Assembly: GCF_000415985.1 (NCBI RefSeq)
Contig: NZ_KE356561.1
Coordinates: forward strand, 209,016 to 258,730
Source of the DNA: Haloquadratum walsbyi J07HQW2
Lineage (GTDB): Archaea; Halobacteriota; Halobacteria; Halobacteriales; Haloferacaceae
Direction: 5' to 3'
DNA length: 49,715 bases
The position numbers were made by a program, and so were the translations under genes. The notes below the pieces were generated by a model, which did not search any database, had not been told where the DNA came from, and saw nothing but the letters and a program-made list of their open reading frames with translations. The first letter of the stretch is position 1; each line of letters starts with the position of its first letter. Shown here one piece after another: positions 26,921 to 36,009 of the stretch.

Positions 26921-27042
26921 CATCCCCAATAGCCTCACTCGAACATTCTTGACCGTTTGAAACCCTTGATCGATTGTGTCACCATCAACTATGTTAGAGA
27001 CTTTTCATCGGTAGTAGAAGAACAGATATTCTCCTGTCATTA
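26921..27042 (-). pseudogene. SNase-like gene, truncated duplicate
   Basis: It starts MTGEYLFFYYR and has an in-frame stop, then KVSNIVDGDTIDQGFQTVKN and VRVRLLG, after which the match ends. Compared with the gene at 14865-15251 it lacks four codons after DTID and everything past the first third. It keeps the canonical VDGDT motif that the longer copy has lost, so it is not simply a worn copy of it. Confidence 0.6.
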
Positions 27043-27173
27043 TTCAAAATAGACCTCTATCAGTATGTACCAACTTTCGTGGTGAAGGAAACGTATCGAC
27101 TTCCTGAGTCTTAACTAATTTTTTCAATATAGCTATCAGGTGATTAGTTAGGGCGATGGATTCAAAGCCGGAT
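26921..27173. repeat. Duplicate of the SNase/DUF6788 divergent-promoter segment
   Basis: About 250 bases match 15121-15383 at high identity, in the same orientation. They cover the start of the SNase gene, the shared promoter region, the TTAACTAAT/ATTAGTTA inverted repeat (27108-27154) and the first codons of the DUF6788 gene (MDSKP at 27156). The match ends abruptly at both sides. Confidence 0.75.
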
Positions 27174-27191
27174 CTATTATACGCCTCTTCG

Positions 27192-27536
27192 TTAATTTGA
27201 AATCTTGGGTTTGGTATTCGACTCTGAATCTGTCTCTATTGGGTTATTAGAAATAAGATTGAAAATATCGCTTACAATAATAACATCGCTTACAGACATA
27301 ATCCATCTGTACGGGAGGGTTAGCCCTTTTGCTGCTGGTTCTTGATCAATAACTGGCTGAAGATCTCGATTAACATGTGTTATTGCGAGACCATCGATCA
27401 AGCCATTTCCAAAGTCGAGCTTTGTATCCTCAACACAACCGACGTATCGACCAGTTACGGTGTACACTTCAAGATCAATATAATCTGAAATAGTATCTGG
27501 AAGAGTTGATTCAGCCGGTTCTGGGTCTGAACTCAT
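27192..27536 (-). CDS. PRC-barrel protein (CdpB-like)
   Basis: This 114-residue protein is mostly one PRC barrel. After an acidic leader it reads YIDLEVYTVTGRYVGCVEDT, KLDFGNGLIDGLAITHVNRD and KGLTLPYRWIMSVSDVIIVS, the haloarchaeal form of the barrel in which 'LPYrWv..vgDiviv' is typical. Small PRC-barrel proteins of this kind in Haloferax (CdpB1/CdpB2) assemble with SepF in the division ring, so a division or envelope role is possible; other paralogues exist. The start is supported by a TATA-like box at 27555-27566. The C-terminal 20 residues are a polar tail. It stands alone. Confidence 0.75.
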   Translation of the reverse strand: MSSDPEPAESTLPDTISDYIDLEVYTVTGRYVGCVEDTKLDFGNGLIDGLAITHVNRDLQPVIDQEPAAKGLTLPYRWIMSVSDVIIVSDIFNLISNNPIETDSESNTKPKISN

Positions 27537-27554
27537 ACTGATTATGATTATGTC

Positions 27555-27566
27555 TTTATATTTATA
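27555..27566 (-). promoter_or_regulatory. TATA-like box for the PRC-barrel gene
   Basis: TTTATATTTATA is centred about 25 bases before the ATG at 27536, consistent with a leaderless transcript. Confidence 0.4.
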
Positions 27567-27856
27567 CTCTTTCCAGTTTTTAGAATAATGCGTTTAGATC
27601 ATCAAAAAGTACAACGGAAATAATGCCAATTGTGAATATTGTTCGGGGATCGACAAGTAACGTATTTCTGGGTTCTTGATAAAAATACTGAACCAACCCT
27701 GCGTTAGACATCAGTCCATTATCACCTGACTTCGAAGATATGGCTGTGTTCATGCCTCATGATCTAATAAATATTAGCGCATCTGTATCACCTTATGTCG
27801 AAAATATCGTGAGAAGCGTTATATACAGACTAACACTAAAACAATAATGTCTATAA

Positions 27857-28201
27857 ATGAGTGTACTATCTACTCACACAAATAAATATTCAGACGATCT
27901 AACAGCACTTCCAGGCGTCGGACCAGGCACTGAGCGCATTCTACGACAAGAGGGGTTTAGTTCGTACAAAGATCTCGCAGACACAGATCCAATCATACTT
28001 CATCGAAAGTGCAATATTGGACTGGCGAACACTGTAGGTATTATTACCACAGCACTAGAATTACTTGAGGAGCCGTGTCAAAACTGTGGAGAAATGATGT
28101 TAAAACCCATCTGGGGAGGATATCCAGGACAACTCAGCGATGAAAAGAAAAGTAACAATAGAATCTTTTGTGAATCTTGTCACTGGATTGGATCCATCTA
28201 A
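27857..28201 (+). CDS. Helix-hairpin-helix plus zinc-ribbon protein
   Basis: This 114-residue protein begins with a helix-hairpin-helix: LTALPGVGPGTERILRQEGF, then SSYKDLADTDPIIL. This is the 'LpGVGp.tA..L...Gf.s..dl' motif that binds DNA backbone without sequence preference. The C-terminus carries two Cys pairs, CQNCG and FCESCHW, about 38 residues apart, forming a probable zinc ribbon. The combination suggests a small DNA-binding or repair accessory protein. It is monocistronic. The motif call is secure; the role is not. Confidence 0.75.
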   Translation: MSVLSTHTNKYSDDLTALPGVGPGTERILRQEGFSSYKDLADTDPIILHRKCNIGLANTVGIITTALELLEEPCQNCGEMMLKPIWGGYPGQLSDEKKSNNRIFCESCHWIGSI

Positions 28202-28308
28202 CTAAGCTCCTATATTTTATAATATGTTCCGTAACATGCGTTGAACTCGTTACGCTGAGAAATTATTGTTTTGATGCTTATTCTGTATTATCCAATTATG
28301 CTATAGGT

Positions 28309-28494
28309 TTACAGATACGACAACATACCCAGCACTTGATAGAATTCTAGTGTGATCCCCAAGAGTTTCGCGTTGTCATCAATATAGACATCATAATCTA
28401 ACTCGGCTTTTTTCGAAGGTGTCTGAAGTTCGTGATGCTTACTATGACGAATACTATTATGATCAACTTTCATCTTCCACTTCCCAATACTCAT
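28309..28494 (-). CDS. Hypothetical short protein, 61 residues
   Basis: The frame reads MSIGKWKMKVDHNSIRHSKH, then ELDYDVYIDDNAKLLGITLE and FYQVLGMLSYL. The middle looks coding-like with an acidic turn, but no family is recognised and the length allows chance. It may be a relic. Confidence 0.3.
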   Translation of the reverse strand: MSIGKWKMKVDHNSIRHSKHHELQTPSKKAELDYDVYIDDNAKLLGITLEFYQVLGMLSYL

Positions 28495-28581
28495 CCGATC
28501 CGGATTAGCTCATCTAGATTTACCATAACAGATTACGCTATAATATTATAGATAATAAGTACTGCAGAATCGAACTGAAGA

Positions 28582-29445
28582 TCATTCGAATACATATGTT
28601 ACTTGATTACGGGTTACTGATCCCTCGACTAGGCGAGTATTGGAAAAAGAAACTGCATGCAATCCCCCCAGAGGATCTCGAATGGTGGAGATCTGTACAG
28701 ACTCAACAATTGAAATCCTCGTCACAACTATCCCTCCAAGAGTCACAGGAATGTTGTCAGTAAAGACGTCTTCAGGATTTGTAATAGTGGCTTGTCTTAG
28801 AATGTAGCTTTCGGTGACTGTGTCAGCTGAGTTTGAGGATATTAATAATGCATCTTTGTTTGTTTCTGTCGACCGAATATTTGTAATCTGTGCTTCAGAA
28901 GATAGATTGAATAAAAACTCTCGGGAAATAAGTGGGGACTGACTCTCCACACTACCAGACTTCCTGAGTCCAGTCTGTGGATCTCGTATTTCATACAACC
29001 CATTTTGCGTTGTTACTGTCATACCCTCAGCTAAACTGATAGAATGAACTGACGTTCGAATATTTGCTGATTCAATGACTCCATAACGCCGTGAATCTGT
29101 ATCATATGTAGTCCCAGATAATTCAAACACTTGTTGACTTGTTACCACGTTATCTGCTGAAAATACACCATATTGAGTGACCAATCGATTATGATCCTCA
29201 GCCAAGCTATTTCGATTAGGAAATAAATTCGTTTCATTAATTGAGACTGGTTCAATAGCATCTGGCACGGACTCTAGTTTAGTCATTCCCTGATTTTCAG
29301 AATACTCTGTTGTGAACAGTGATGTTATTGGTATAAAGGCAAATTCAATTCCAGTATTAGAGATAGTTAGACCAACTCCAATACTCACTACACAAATCAA
29401 TACAACTATGATAAAGTATTTGGATGAGATTTTTGTAAAGTTCAT
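28582..29445 (-). CDS. Membrane-anchored extracellular protein
   Basis: This 287-residue protein has one N-terminal membrane helix (YFIIVVLICVVSIGVGLTI) after a short basic start, so it is either anchored with the body outside or exported. The large domain is Thr/Ser-rich and beta-rich, with repeated 'VVTSQQVFELSG', 'IRTSVHSISLAEGMTV', 'RISIVESVQISTIRD' strands, as in cell-surface proteins. There are no cysteines in the mature part and no lipobox. Its start codon overlaps the stop of a broken upstream membrane gene by ATGA, so the two formed an operon. Function is unknown; it is AT-rich like its surroundings. Confidence 0.7.
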   Translation of the reverse strand: MNFTKISSKYFIIVVLICVVSIGVGLTISNTGIEFAFIPITSLFTTEYSENQGMTKLESVPDAIEPVSINETNLFPNRNSLAEDHNRLVTQYGVFSADNVVTSQQVFELSGTTYDTDSRRYGVIESANIRTSVHSISLAEGMTVTTQNGLYEIRDPQTGLRKSGSVESQSPLISREFLFNLSSEAQITNIRSTETNKDALLISSNSADTVTESYILRQATITNPEDVFTDNIPVTLGGIVVTRISIVESVQISTIRDPLGGLHAVSFSNTRLVEGSVTRNQVTYVFE

Positions 29446-29625
29446 GCGCTTATTGAGTCGAGTACATACGATTTATATGCTGTGTTAATCCCCACTGCAA
29501 GCAACAATACCATTCCTGGAATAAACCACCGATAAAAAATTCAGAAATATCGAATGCAATTGCTGCGCCTATCGACAATATTGCAATAGAATATTCACGG
29601 CATCCAACAACCGTTGAAATTTAGT
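29442..29625 (-). pseudogene. Two-helix membrane gene, frameshifted, operon partner
   Basis: The minus strand reads EYSIAILSIGAAIAFDISEF, then after a frameshift WFIPGMVLLLAVGINTAYKS and YVLDSISA ending in TGA that overlaps the ATG of the next gene. Both segments are membrane helices. No start codon is clear. It was the upstream partner of the surface protein at 28582-29445. Confidence 0.5.
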
Positions 29626-29733
29626 TGAAGATACTTAGCTGGAGATCCATATGATCATTCCATATACTTGTCATTAACCATGTATAAATGATTGAATAAT
29701 AAATCATAATCGTTCTGGCATATAAACAATGTA

Positions 29734-29958
29734 ATGACTCAAAAAAGTACTAAATTCGTATATGCAAAGCAAGACGTTGCAATAATTTCTAATCCAAGTA
29801 GTCATCCAGCGTATGGAGCCGATGAATTCCGTCGGCAATCATTCGACCAATTAGAAACACAACCAGAACCTACTATATTTTTATCTAAATCTGAGGGCAA
29901 GACTCCTTCCTCAAGGAAGCTATCTTTGACAACTGAGTGGGTTGGGGTAGTTCACTAA
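29734..29958 (+). CDS. Hypothetical small protein, 74 residues
   Basis: The frame starts MTQKSTKFVYAKQDVAIISN and contains AYGADEFRRQSFDQLETQPE. Composition is consistent with a real soluble protein, but there is no recognised motif. It is divergent from the surface-protein operon and convergent with the large zinc-finger gene. Moderate to low confidence. Confidence 0.4.
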   Translation: MTQKSTKFVYAKQDVAIISNPSSHPAYGADEFRRQSFDQLETQPEPTIFLSKSEGKTPSSRKLSLTTEWVGVVH

Positions 29959-30010
29959 TACTCTTCTAATAGTACGTAAGTGATCGTAAAATATTATGCT
30001 CTACTCTCTA

Positions 30011-31864
30011 TTAGTTCTCGACAATCTCTTCAAGATCTTCTTTAATCGTTTTAGCTACAGCGTTTTTAGCGACAACTGAAGCATTGGTATTGCCGTTCTC
30101 AATCTCAGCTTCTGTTGTCTTATACATCATTTGTATCTGATTATACACGCTCTCAAGTTTTTCTTGAGACTGACTAGATGGAGATGATTCATCTGCTACA
30201 GTTGATTCAGTAGATGTCCTAGAGTCTGTTTGTGTAGCTTCCTGTCCAGTAACGGTGTCTTGTGTGCTTGCTTGAATAGACTCTTGTTCAGTAGTATCTT
30301 GAGCACTTGCCTCTGAAGTTTTTTGCTCAGTAGTCGTCTCCTGTGTGTTCGCCTGTACAGTCTCCTGAGTCTCCTGTTCAGTAGCAGTCTCTTGAGTGCT
30401 TACTTCTGTAGTTTCTTCTTGTGTGGATTCTTCTGTACTAATTCTTTCAAGACGGTCTTGATACGAACTTAGCGCTGTTTTTCGATCATCTTGTTCTATC
30501 GCCTGTTCAATGACAGATGCAGAATCTACTTTTGTAATGTTAGATCGAATATCTCGAACTTGAATTGCCTTCACGTCATTAGCCTTTACAGCTTCAGCAA
30601 GTCGTTCTGGGAACGTTTCATCAGAGATTTCATCTCCTTCAGGTTCAGCGTATGACGGCTTAGGACTTGGTGTGTCTTTTATTGTTTCTACCTTTGTTCC
30701 AGATTGAATATCTTTTATCAAATCTATATACTCGTCCTTCACCATATACACATATGTTTCATGTGTTCCAGCGTGTTCTGATAATACATCATGAGTTCGG
30801 TCAGGTGATTCTGGATCTTGCTCTGCAGCTAACTCATTAACTACAGCCTCTTGTTTCGGCGTGAGATCATTATATTCTTCTGCGACTGAACTTGGCACTT
30901 CATATCGTGCATATTCTGCATTAATCACCTCTGTGTCATCGTCTTGAGTATTCCTCTCTACTTCTGGTTCTGGTTCTGACTCTACGTTGTCACCAGTCTC
31001 ATCGTCCGGTTCCTCAAGTCCAATATCAACTCGACGATTATGAATTGCGTCTTGATATTGTTCTCTTACTTTCTTCGGATATCGTGAGTCACAGTCTACT
31101 TGCTCTGCGACTTCCTCATTGCTTTTTGTTGGATCCCGTGCAATTGTGTCTAAGACTTCGAATTGAAGCTCTGTTAAGTTACTATACTCTCTATCTTCTG
31201 GGATATCGTATTGTTGTGACATGAGTTTCCTCTTGTATGATTGTGCTATGTGACCGTAATCATCTAGCACTTGTTGAGGGTACGTATTACTAACGCCCGC
31301 TTTTTCTGCAATCGACTTGTTATCTTGATCTGGATCTTCAGCGTATACTTCAATAACTGACTGTTGTTTCTCTGTCAGGTCTTCAAACATTTTAGATTTA
31401 TCTTTACTAGAGTCACGTTCATGTGATTTTCGCTGAATATCCAACGCTTCAACGATTATACTATATACCGTATTGTAATCGAGTTTTGAAGAAGAATATC
31501 CGTACGTTCCTGTTGCGATTTCCTCATTAACCTGTTCTTTGATTTCTGAAAATGACTTATGAGGGTTTTTTACCGCCGTTTGAACAATAAATTCATCTTG
31601 ATCAGACGTGACTGACGAAAGATTCGATACATCAATTTCGTCAAGACGTTGTAACTGTGAACGACCACCAATTCTCTCAATAATCTCTCCAGAATCAGAC
31701 AATCCATTTACCTTAGTTTCAGGCATGTAAATATACTCTAATTGATGATCTGAGTCTGTAGAATGGCTCATATGTGCTCTGACAATACCCTCTTTAGTCG
31801 CCTCAAATTCGCAAATAGGACACTGATATTTAGCTATGTTGGAACTTTCCTGTGTAACTGTCAT
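30011..31864 (-). CDS. Zinc finger plus triple helix-turn-helix protein with Thr/Gln/Glu-rich tail
   Basis: This 617-residue acidic protein has an unusual build. Residues 14-40 are a C2H2-type finger (CPIC then HMSH). Three homologous 40-residue HTH units follow at about 162-203, 229-270 and 333-379; each starts LT-x-K/L-Q and reaches a Y-P or Y-V ... V/L-x-x-x-Y end, for example LTEKQQSVIEVYAEDPDQDN and LTELQFEVLDTIARDPTKSN. Residues 473-560 are a low-complexity TQE(T/A)TTEQ-type tract, and the end is helical. The build suggests a multi-site DNA-binding or recruiting protein. A TATA-like TATATAAAT at 31907-31915 would leave a leader of about 20 bases. I know no characterised counterpart. Confidence 0.8.
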   Translation of the reverse strand: MTVTQESSNIAKYQCPICEFEATKEGIVRAHMSHSTDSDHQLEYIYMPETKVNGLSDSGEIIERIGGRSQLQRLDEIDVSNLSSVTSDQDEFIVQTAVKNPHKSFSEIKEQVNEEIATGTYGYSSSKLDYNTVYSIIVEALDIQRKSHERDSSKDKSKMFEDLTEKQQSVIEVYAEDPDQDNKSIAEKAGVSNTYPQQVLDDYGHIAQSYKRKLMSQQYDIPEDREYSNLTELQFEVLDTIARDPTKSNEEVAEQVDCDSRYPKKVREQYQDAIHNRRVDIGLEEPDDETGDNVESEPEPEVERNTQDDDTEVINAEYARYEVPSSVAEEYNDLTPKQEAVVNELAAEQDPESPDRTHDVLSEHAGTHETYVYMVKDEYIDLIKDIQSGTKVETIKDTPSPKPSYAEPEGDEISDETFPERLAEAVKANDVKAIQVRDIRSNITKVDSASVIEQAIEQDDRKTALSSYQDRLERISTEESTQEETTEVSTQETATEQETQETVQANTQETTTEQKTSEASAQDTTEQESIQASTQDTVTGQEATQTDSRTSTESTVADESSPSSQSQEKLESVYNQIQMMYKTTEAEIENGNTNASVVAKNAVAKTIKEDLEEIVEN

Positions 31865-32485
31865 ACTGTCTGGCTCATCTAGTTACGTGTGAATGAAATT
31901 GTTGTCTATATAAATCTTTTGAAATGTATTTAAAATACTGTACTATATTCACAATATTTGATATCATGAAGGCGTCAGAGGGCTAATTATTGTTTTCTTC
32001 ATACTGTTAATTATGCAAATTAAATTTTCTGTTCAAAATATACTATTCAATAATATTATGTGTGTTTTCCCGCATCTTGAAATTTCAAATTCTTTATTTT
32101 CTCATACCAAATCTCGATCCTCACAGGTATTAAAATTATTATATAATCGTTTCACAAAACAAGCCACAATCTTCTTATTGAAACGTCCTATAAGACTGCT
32201 CAATATGCTGAATAGTACTAGGTAATGTGATATAAAATATCTATGCACAGAATATCAATAGAAGGAATTGTGAATTCCGGCATAATTATAATGTGAGGAT
32301 CCGGGTGTTTTTCATACTGCTGAAACGGGGGATATCGTGACAATGGATAGTCTCAATATGACTGTAATTTTCCGTTGTCCTGAACTGCTGCGGTGATATA
32401 TGAGTGAATGCTCGAACGACTGTTCTGTGACGACATAATCAAAAGAAATTATATATGACGATACACCTCGGTTAAATATATTGAG
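31865..32485. other. AT-rich intergenic region
   Basis: Only a promoter-like element near 31907 is supported. The 70-codon frame at 32013-32225 is Phe/Leu/Asn-rich as expected by chance in AT-rich DNA and is not called. Confidence 0.4.
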
Positions 32486-33187
32486 TTATTGTTCAATCCA
32501 CGTTTGCTCAGGAATGGAACTTTCACCAATTCCTGAAATGTCCAGTGAAAGCACTACGTCTTGAGCGACATCATCTTCTGACTGTTCAAATTCAACGGCA
32601 AATTGTGTGATTCGTTGCTCGTCATCAACTGTAATTGTTGATTCATAATTTGTGACGTTTCCATTGTCAATCTCTGATTCAAGTGGAGTACCCTCAGATG
32701 CCTGAGAAAACGTGTACGTATTAGATTCTCCAGTTTGGATATAATCCCCATTGGCGATATAATATTCAAGCGTTGGTGCATATACAACGGTTGCTAGTGC
32801 ATATTGATTATCATACTCCTGAATATCGTACGTACTATTCTCATTGATCTCTCCGAAATACGTAATCTCACTCGTTTGATATACTCGTTGCCTAACTCTT
32901 CCTGATTCTCCCGCAATTTGTGTCTCTAATTCGTTAGTAACATCATCAAAGACACGTTTCTCAAGCACAACAACCGAGCCATCTACCTCAGCTGTATATG
33001 TTATTGTCGCTGATGTATCTTCATATCCTGTAACATGGTTCGCAATAACCGTCGAATTGTCGCCGAGTTCGTCTGTCAACTGTTCTGTTGCCATTGGAAC
33101 TCCTCCTGAGAATAATAGCATCAATAATCCTAGGAGTCCAAGAGTCGCTCCTAAAACAACTACTGATCGCTTCATGTCATTATCCAT
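32486..33187 (-). CDS. Signal-anchored extracellular protein
   Basis: This 233-residue protein begins MDNDMKRSVVVLGATLGLLG, with LLMLLFSGG completing one membrane helix, and has a Ser/Thr/Tyr-rich beta domain outside (DTSATITYTAEVDGSVVVLE, SEITYFGEINENSTYDI, TYTFSQASEGTPLE). There is no lipobox Cys, so it is a membrane-anchored surface protein. The pattern resembles small haloarchaeal lipoprotein-like families that bind no known ligand. TTTATTATTT at 33211-33220 fits a leaderless start at 33187. It has no operon partner. Function unknown. Confidence 0.7.
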   Translation of the reverse strand: MDNDMKRSVVVLGATLGLLGLLMLLFSGGVPMATEQLTDELGDNSTVIANHVTGYEDTSATITYTAEVDGSVVVLEKRVFDDVTNELETQIAGESGRVRQRVYQTSEITYFGEINENSTYDIQEYDNQYALATVVYAPTLEYYIANGDYIQTGESNTYTFSQASEGTPLESEIDNGNVTNYESTITVDDEQRITQFAVEFEQSEDDVAQDVVLSLDISGIGESSIPEQTWIEQ

Positions 33188-33462
33188 ACGATTGAGATAT
33201 TGTGTATGCGTTTATTATTTTCGACGTTTAATTCACATATTATCGAATCTCTAATGCAATATACTACACAATGCACTAATATAGTCTTATCTCACAACAA
33301 TATTATTTTTACCTACTGCTAGAATTCCTCATGCTTTCTTGAGACGCATATCTTAACGCAGATATTCATATATGATGAGTCTTACCTCAAATTGATGCAA
33401 TATTAAATCGGATTTGTCGGTGGTCACAGTGCAATAACTATCAGGCATCATTGATTGATCAG

Positions 33463-34273
33463 TCATAACCTGATGAGATCATATGATTGTCTCCGACTGT
33501 CTCGTATGAGATTACTCAGAAACCACTCAATGTGTTTTCTTACCGTTGCAACGGACAGTGCATATGGAGTAATAAGGTTAGCTGGCTCGTAGTTGGTGTT
33601 CCCGCTGCAACGGTGAATAGAACTGCTATTAGAAGACGTATAACGGTACTTCTCATCTTCTGAGTCTGAAATCGGCGAGAAAGGGAGGTATCTCTCCGCT
33701 TGTCCTGTAACGATCCTGATACCGATGTTCTCGATTGGATCAAATCTTCTGTCGCGTCATGGGGAGGCATTGTTACAAGAAAAAACAGAGAAGATTGATC
33801 ATCCTCATCATACCCGTAATTTGTCGAACTCAATGATCCGAATTCCAGTCTCATTGATCCAGTCCGTCGAGAGCTCATATCCAATTCGATCCCCGAGAGT
33901 TCAATTCACTCGTAGTGCTTGCACCAGATACCTCTCGTCGGCTGATATACCTCGCCCCTCCGATGCAGCTCAGTAAAGACGTCATCAACAATCGGTCGTG
34001 GCGAGTTGTCTCGTCTGTCAATTCTTTCCGCGTATATTCATCATCTAACTCCAACTCCAACTCATCAAGCGCTGCTTTGACTTCCTAGTGCATCTCATCA
34101 ATTATATCGTCAACAATTGTTCGCGGTCCATTCGTGCGATTTCTCAGTTCTTCTCGCGTGAGCTCAGTATTAATTTCATCAACTGCTTTTCTCACTCTTT
34201 GGTGATACATTGGGTAATTCGTGACAATACACTCATCAAATGTGACTGTTGTTGTTATCGTCCGATGAACCAA
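33463..34273 (-). pseudogene. Heavily decayed gene with tandem helical repeats
   Basis: The minus strand starts MVHRTITTTVTFDECIVTNY and shows two repeat-like units: RKAVDEINTELTREELRNRT, and after a TAG, EVKAALDELELELDDEYTRK followed by ELTDETTRHDRLLMTSLL. Then come RYLVQALRVN, a stop, TLGDRIGYELSTDWINETGI and, in the same frame beyond more stops, ENIGIRIVTGQAERYLPFSP and ITPYALSVATVRKHIEWFLS. At least four stops or shifts break it. The original was perhaps 260 residues and soluble. I do not recognise the family. Confidence 0.45.
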
Positions 34274-34288
34274 TTACTCATCAGGTGA

Positions 34289-34881
34289 CTACTCGTTCCG
34301 ATCAACCGGCACACCGGTCAGTTTCCGTACCAACCTCTGAGTAACCGGTCCTTGATGAGGCTTCTTCTGCCGACGATCTTGATATGAGCGTTCATCATAA
34401 TCCTGTCCGGCAGATTCTCGATTTTCTCTTCAAGTTGAAAGCGTTCAGTCAGCTGTGCTTCCAGCTCATCAATTCAATTTTGCTTTCGTTCGACCCGTTT
34501 TGTTTTTGCTTCGGAATACACCACAATTGGGCATGAAACCCGCTCTGTTATGTCTGCTTCACATTCATGATCAATCCCCTCTTCTATCCCAAGAGGTCAT
34601 CAGAGCCTTTTGTGCCGACTTGAGGGTTGTTCATATTCGCGGGTAATTGTCTGTTAGTGTGTATATCTTGCACGTATCTTCTCCAATGTTCCCAGCTCCT
34701 GATCCACATCCACAGCAGCTGTCATCCAAATATTGCAGGCAGTCCTTAGCCAAATCTTTTCCATGGCATGTTCGGGTTTTACCCCTAGAGAATACGGTCG
34801 ATCACTCCAGTTCAATTGCTCCAGATCACAAATCTGGCAATAGCAGCCAAAACTCTCCAGTTCTCGACAGTAGAAGATCAC
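34289..34881 (-). pseudogene. Decayed gene with Cys motif and coiled coil
   Basis: One frame carries MIFYCRELESFGCYCQICDL, QELGTLEKIRARYTH, a stop, QTITREYEQPSSRHKRL, two stops, then LGIEEGIDHECEADITERVS, SEAKTKRVERKQN, a stop and IDELEAQLTERFQLEEKIEN. A frameshift then leads to GQDYDERSYQDRRQKKPHQG and VTQRLVRKLTGVPVDRNE. The reading stays coding-like across every stop, so this is a recent pseudogene of about 190 codons. Family unknown; the CYCQIC cluster hints at metal binding. Confidence 0.4.
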
Positions 34882-35026
34882 TAAATATTTCTATACATCA
34901 TCATATATCGGCAGATTAGCAAGAATCCACCTTCTGACTCCCGGCAAACCGGTCCCGTTCATGATAAACAACAACTAACCAGACTCAAACAGTGTCTATT
35001 TTTAGATATCATCACGTATCGCTGAT

Positions 35027-35377
35027 ATGGGCTCCCCGAGTGTAGATGAGCTTAGCAGATGGGATTATGCTTTTGTGCTATTCTTCGGGGTTGTGACAAT
35101 CGGATGTATACTACTCATCACTCGTGATATCATGACCGGAAGCAGTCCTTTTCAAATCACCTTTCTCGGTGGAGTCATGCTCGGTGGTCTTACACTGACA
35201 CTCGACGCACATCCCAAAGTGGGCGATCTTACAGGTATCTCGGTAATTCCACTCGTAATTGTTGGAGTGATCGCATTTCTAAGCGGACATGCTAGTGATT
35301 TACCAATATTCTTCGTCATATTAACCGTTGGTATGCTTCTTAATCTCGCCTGGAATCGGTTTGACGGCTTCGAGTGA
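35027..35377 (+). CDS. Small four-helix membrane protein
   Basis: This 116-residue protein has four predicted membrane helices: YAFVLFFGVVTIGCILLIT, FLGGVMLGGLTLTL, ISVIPLVIVGVIAFLS and LPIFFVILTVGMLLNLAW, joined by short loops with a conserved-looking RDIMTG and DAHPKVGDL. The ends are in the same compartment. It is a typical uncharacterised haloarchaeal membrane protein. The start at 35027 (MGSPSVDELSRWD) gives an acidic leader. No partner gene is adjacent. Confidence 0.7.
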   Translation: MGSPSVDELSRWDYAFVLFFGVVTIGCILLITRDIMTGSSPFQITFLGGVMLGGLTLTLDAHPKVGDLTGISVIPLVIVGVIAFLSGHASDLPIFFVILTVGMLLNLAWNRFDGFE

Positions 35378-35784
35378 CAGCAGATGATAATACCCTCTAC
35401 TCCCGATGAGATGATTGTCACTGTGGAGTTTGCACAGTCGAGTCTAGTCTCAGAGAGTCGGAATCTCGTACCTAATGGCTTCAGTTGCCCCGGCTCAGAG
35501 ACAAGACACCCCCTTCTCCCGTGTCGACCACGCTCCCCCTATTCCAGAGACAATTGCATTACCGATTGAGTTTATACAGACCGAATCCCAAGCTCGGCTT
35601 AACAGTTCCTCGATTGGCATAGCTTGGTGCAAGACGAAGACGATTCAAGCGAGGTGAATGGGCGGCAGGTGACACGACACGACACTATTACACGGAATCC
35701 GTTCTGGAAGCTCTGTTGAGATCCCTCTCATCTGAGACAAACGGCGTGCTGAATACAGGGCACATATCTTGCACGGACAACTGA
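35378..35784. other. Intergenic, no supported gene
   Basis: Frames at 35384 and 35475 overlap each other in two phases and lack motifs. Confidence 0.4.
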
Positions 35785-35985
35785 GAGACATGCAAAAACG
35801 AGCGGCTCAACCCGCTCGGGAGAGATAGAGCCCTTAAGAGTTCGATAGCGAGTGATGCATCCATCAGTCATGAAAACTACCTCGATGAAGGCGGCGACGC
35901 TATTATTACTGAGGATGCAGTCTCTCGATACTTCTACGAGCCCAAAGGAGATGCCGCCTATCATAAAAAGAAGCACATCCAGTGA
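35785..35985 (+). pseudogene. Gene-tail fragment, unidentified
   Basis: The frame without a start codon reads KNERLNPLGRDRALKSSIAS, then HENYLDEGGDAIITEDAVSR and YFYEPKGDAAYHKKKHIQ before TGA. It is convincingly coding-like, acidic then basic, and lacks its 5' part. Family not recognised. Confidence 0.35.
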
Positions 35986-36009
35986 AGAGATAACAGGAAC
36001 TACTGCTGG

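Noticed and set aside
32013-32225. 70-codon plus frame
   Set aside because: Phe/Leu/Asn/Ile composition expected from AT-rich non-coding DNA.
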